The translations under genes and the position numbers were made by a program. The notes beneath the pieces are model-generated. The model did not search any database. It was not told the origin of the DNA and worked only from the letters and a program-made list of their open reading frames with translations. A DNA stretch of 54,405 nt. It comes from Nonomuraea solani (GTDB lineage: Bacteria > Actinomycetota > Actinomycetes > Streptosporangiales > Streptosporangiaceae). The DNA lies in contig NZ_FNVT01000040.1 of NCBI RefSeq assembly GCF_900108335.1, positions 1 through 54,405 of the forward strand. Direction: 5' to 3'. Of this stretch, positions 52,269 to 54,405 are shown in pieces (the first letter of the stretch is position 1; every line of letters begins with the position of its first letter).

Positions 52269-53399
52269 ATGACCGCCCAGGTGACCGAAAGCGAGCTCCG
52301 CGCGGATCGGCGCAGATTGCCTTCCGAAAGGTTGTGCCGCTGCCGATCGGCGGCCTGACCGTCCCGGACGCGATCGAGGCGTGGGCCGGCCGCTATCTCG
52401 ACGCCGCCGTCCGCGGCGTCCGCTCGCCTGAGGTCGCCGACAAGATCGCCCTGCACCTGGCCCGGTTCCGCGACCACTTCCACGCCGCCCACGGCCACGA
52501 CCGGCTCTCCGCCGTCATCCAGCGCGAGGTCGTCGCCTGGCGCAACCACCTCACCGCCGACCCGGCCGCCGGCGGGCTCGGCCTGGCCCCGGCGACGGTC
52601 AACACCCACCTCGCCTCGCTGTCCGGGTTCACCACCTGGGTGTGCACCCACGACCCGGCCGCCCTGCCGCACGGCAACCCGTGCGCGAAGGTCGGTGACC
52701 TACCGCTGCCGCCGCTCGAACCCCGCGCCCTGAACCCCGGCCAGGTCCGCACACTGAAGAACGTGCTCGACCGGCTACCGCGCTTCCACCAGCACAAGGG
52801 CCGCCGCCGGTCCGGTGCCGGCGAGCTGCACGGCCATGCCCGGCCGCTGCGTGACCGCGCGATCGTGCACACCCTGCTCGGCACCGGCCTGCGCCGCGAG
52901 GATCTGGTCAACCTCGACCTCGACCAGATCGTCCCGAACACGCCGGAGGCGCTGCGCGCGGCGAAGAAGGCGAAGATCAGCGGCGTCCGCGGCAAGGGCC
53001 GCACGTCCCGCACCGTGTTCCTCGGCGCCGACGGCCGCACCCGCCCTGTCCGACTATCTCGAGCGCGAGCGCCCGGCTGACGCCGGCGCGACGTCGGCCG
53101 CGCTGTTCCTGTCCACCGCCTCGATCGGCTCCCGCCGGCCGTCTCTCGCCGCGCTCGATCAACCTGATCTGCGAGCAGATCGGTCGCTGGCACGACGCCG
53201 AACATGGCGACCCGGCCCGGCACATCAGCCCGCTCAGGCCCCATGACCTGCGACATTCGTACGCTTTCGCGCTTGCCGAGGCCACCGGCAGCGACGCCTA
53301 CAGCTCCAGCGCCGGCTCGGCCACCAGTCTCAGCGCTACATCCACCGGTACACCAACCCGCCCGAGGACATCGCCGCCGGCTACGTCGAGTACCTGTAG
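52269..53399 (+). pseudogene. Tyrosine recombinase/integrase, multiply frameshifted
   Basis: The ORF fragments together read as one integrase. ATG 52269 starts MTAQVTESELRADRRR and shifts to VVPLPIGGLTVPDAIEAWAG. A core-binding domain (HLARFRDHFHAAHGHDRLSA) and the catalytic-domain start LRDRAIVHTLLGTGLRREDL (with the catalytic Arg) follow. Further shifts lead to LSDYLERERPADAG, LRPHDLRHSYAFALAEA (the H-x-L-R-H box), LQRRLGHQSQRYIHRYTNPP and GYVEYL before a stop. At least four single-base shifts are needed (near 52325, 53043, 53150 and 53300), so the gene is dead. Confidence 0.82.
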
Positions 53400-53501
53400 T
53401 CGACGCCGCGACCATTTCGAGATCAACTTTTTGATCGCACGTTCGTTGGCAACGCCCCCGCATTTGGCCGTGGCACGTCACAGGCCGGGGGCCTGCGTGA
53501 G

Positions 53502-53798
53502 TCAGCGGGTGGGGGTGCCGCGGTCCATCGGCCGGGACCCGAGGGCGCGGGCGGTCTCGACGAAGGCGCGCAGGGAGGGGTTGTCGCGAGTGGTGTGCCA
53601 GACCAGCGCCCACTCGGTGGGCGGGGCGTCGCCGATCGGCACGTAGGTGATATCGGGGTGGGTGTAGTACCGGGTGACGTGTGCGTTGAGCGGGCGGACG
53701 GCGGCGCCGGCGGCGACGAGAACCAGGATTTCGTGGAAGGTCCGTGCCGCCGGTCCGCGCGAAATGTGGCGTCCGCCGGGCGTGTGCTCGGGCAGCAT
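53502..53798 (-). pseudogene. LysR-type regulator, C-terminal fragment
   Basis: The open frame EILVLVAAGAAVRPLNAHVT followed by TYVPIGDAPPTEWALVWHTT and PSLRAFVETARAL is the last third of a LysR ligand-binding domain. No DNA-binding N-terminus is present upstream, and the sequence before FHEIL is unrelated, so it is a remnant. A short inverted repeat, CTCTAC (53918-53923) and GTAGAG (53933-53938), lies in the following gap, which holds no gene. Confidence 0.72.
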
Positions 53799-54043
53799 GG
53801 CGGTGATCGCGGGGCAGCTTCTTCCAGCCCTCCGAGACGGCTTGCGTCCTTCACAGCCGGCGGGTGATCACACCAGACCTGGACAGGCCTGACTCCGTTT
53901 CTGCTTGGCCTTTCGATCTCTACGTGATCGATGTAGAGCGACAAGCAATTGGGCTCTGGCGCTGATCTTGTTGCAGGGCCAATCGGGTTCGTGTCGCTCC
54001 CGCGTCGAGGTGCGCGGGTTGGCGATGCTGGTCCGCGTGCATA

Positions 54044-54405
54044 AATCAGGAGTTTGAGTTACTTCTGCCGCACCTTGCAGCAGCCCGGGTGGAGTCCGTG
54101 CAGGTCGAGGAAGATGCAGTCGTGTTCACGGTCGGCTCGGCGATACCAGCGGCCACGTGCCCGAACTGCGGCACAACGTCGGCCAGGACGCATGGCGGCT
54201 ACCGCCGGAGGCTGGCCGATCTGCCGATCTCCGGTCGCCCCGTGCGGATCGATGTCGGCGTTCGACGGTTCCGCTGCGATGATCCCGGATGTGGTGCGGC
54301 GACGTTCGCCGAGCAGATACCCGGCCTGACCGCGCCGTTCGCGCGGCGCACTGCCGGGCTGACCGACCGCCTGGCCGCGATCGGGCTGGCGCTGGCCGGC
54401 CGCGC
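54044..54405 (+). CDS. ISL3-family transposase, N-terminal part (runs off window)
   Basis: The open frame starts near 54044 and continues past the window end without a stop. It reads FELLLPHLAAARVESVQVEE then FTVGSAIPAATCPNCGTTS, RRLADLPISGRPVRIDVGVR and RFRCDDPGCGAATFAE. The cysteine pairs (CPNC and C-x4-C) form the zinc-finger N-terminus typical of ISL3 transposases, followed by the helix-turn-helix region. No ATG or GTG lies at the expected position; CTG 54065 or GTG 54089 are the nearest candidates, so the 5' end may be damaged. The DDE core is outside the window. Confidence 0.85.

Overview
The window is high-GC DNA with GTG and TTG starts, AGGAGG-type ribosome sites and families typical of filamentous actinomycetes: a 20S proteasome beta subunit, an AfsR/SARP regulator, a SapA-like spore protein, DUF5685 and actinobacterial STAND proteins. 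I infer a Streptosporangiales- or Streptomyces-like chromosome arm. Naming the genus would be a guess. I see no rRNA, tRNA or CRISPR array.

Layout. (1) 0-5.6 kb: the 3' end of clpC faces a solitary proteasome beta gene, followed by small stress-type genes (DUF5994-STAS fusion, DUF2255, UBP zinc finger) and gene debris that includes a broken acyl-CoA desaturase. (2) 5.9-10.8 kb: a plus-strand, partly translationally coupled operon of two GT4 glycosyltransferases, a six-hairpin-barrel protein and a GH130 phosphorylase-type enzyme. (3) 10.9-16.8 kb: a minus-strand polyamine-type ABC transporter operon (XRE-cupin regulator, potD, potB, potC, potA, amine-oxidase-like flavoprotein). (4) 16.9-23.7 kb: a giant HEAT-type protein, a methyltransferase, an IS3 relic and a secreted orphan protein. 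(5) 24.0-29.1 kb: a deleted copy of a SapA-like secreted protein, an imine-reductase-like enzyme with its HxlR regulator, and a large secreted subtilase. (6) 29.8-34.8 kb: a TetR gene divergent from a P450, ferredoxin, ferredoxin reductase and alcohol dehydrogenase cassette. Four near-identical 16-bp palindromes lie between them on an exact 23-bp lattice, and a P450 relic ends the block. (7) 34.9-43.2 kb: an AfsR-like regulator divergent from an SGNH esterase, a receiver-like orphan, the full SapA-like gene (with a probable frameshift), a serine beta-lactamase-fold hydrolase, a DUF5685 protein with an extreme cysteine tail, and a small membrane protein. (8) 43.2-46.4 kb: a second subtilase, clearly paralogous to the first. 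(9) 46.4-54.4 kb: a decaying mobile region with an arginase relic, an LRR (STM4015-like) protein, TnsA/TnsB relics, a ricin-type lectin, a STAND NTPase, a shattered tyrosine integrase, a LysR relic and the start of an ISL3 transposase.

Themes. The secreted subtilase and the SapA-like protein each occur twice, about 16-20 kb apart, which suggests a duplicated secreted or cell-surface module of which one copy is decaying. The P450 cassette looks like a tightly repressed, self-contained oxidation pathway. The right end looks like an integration hotspot.
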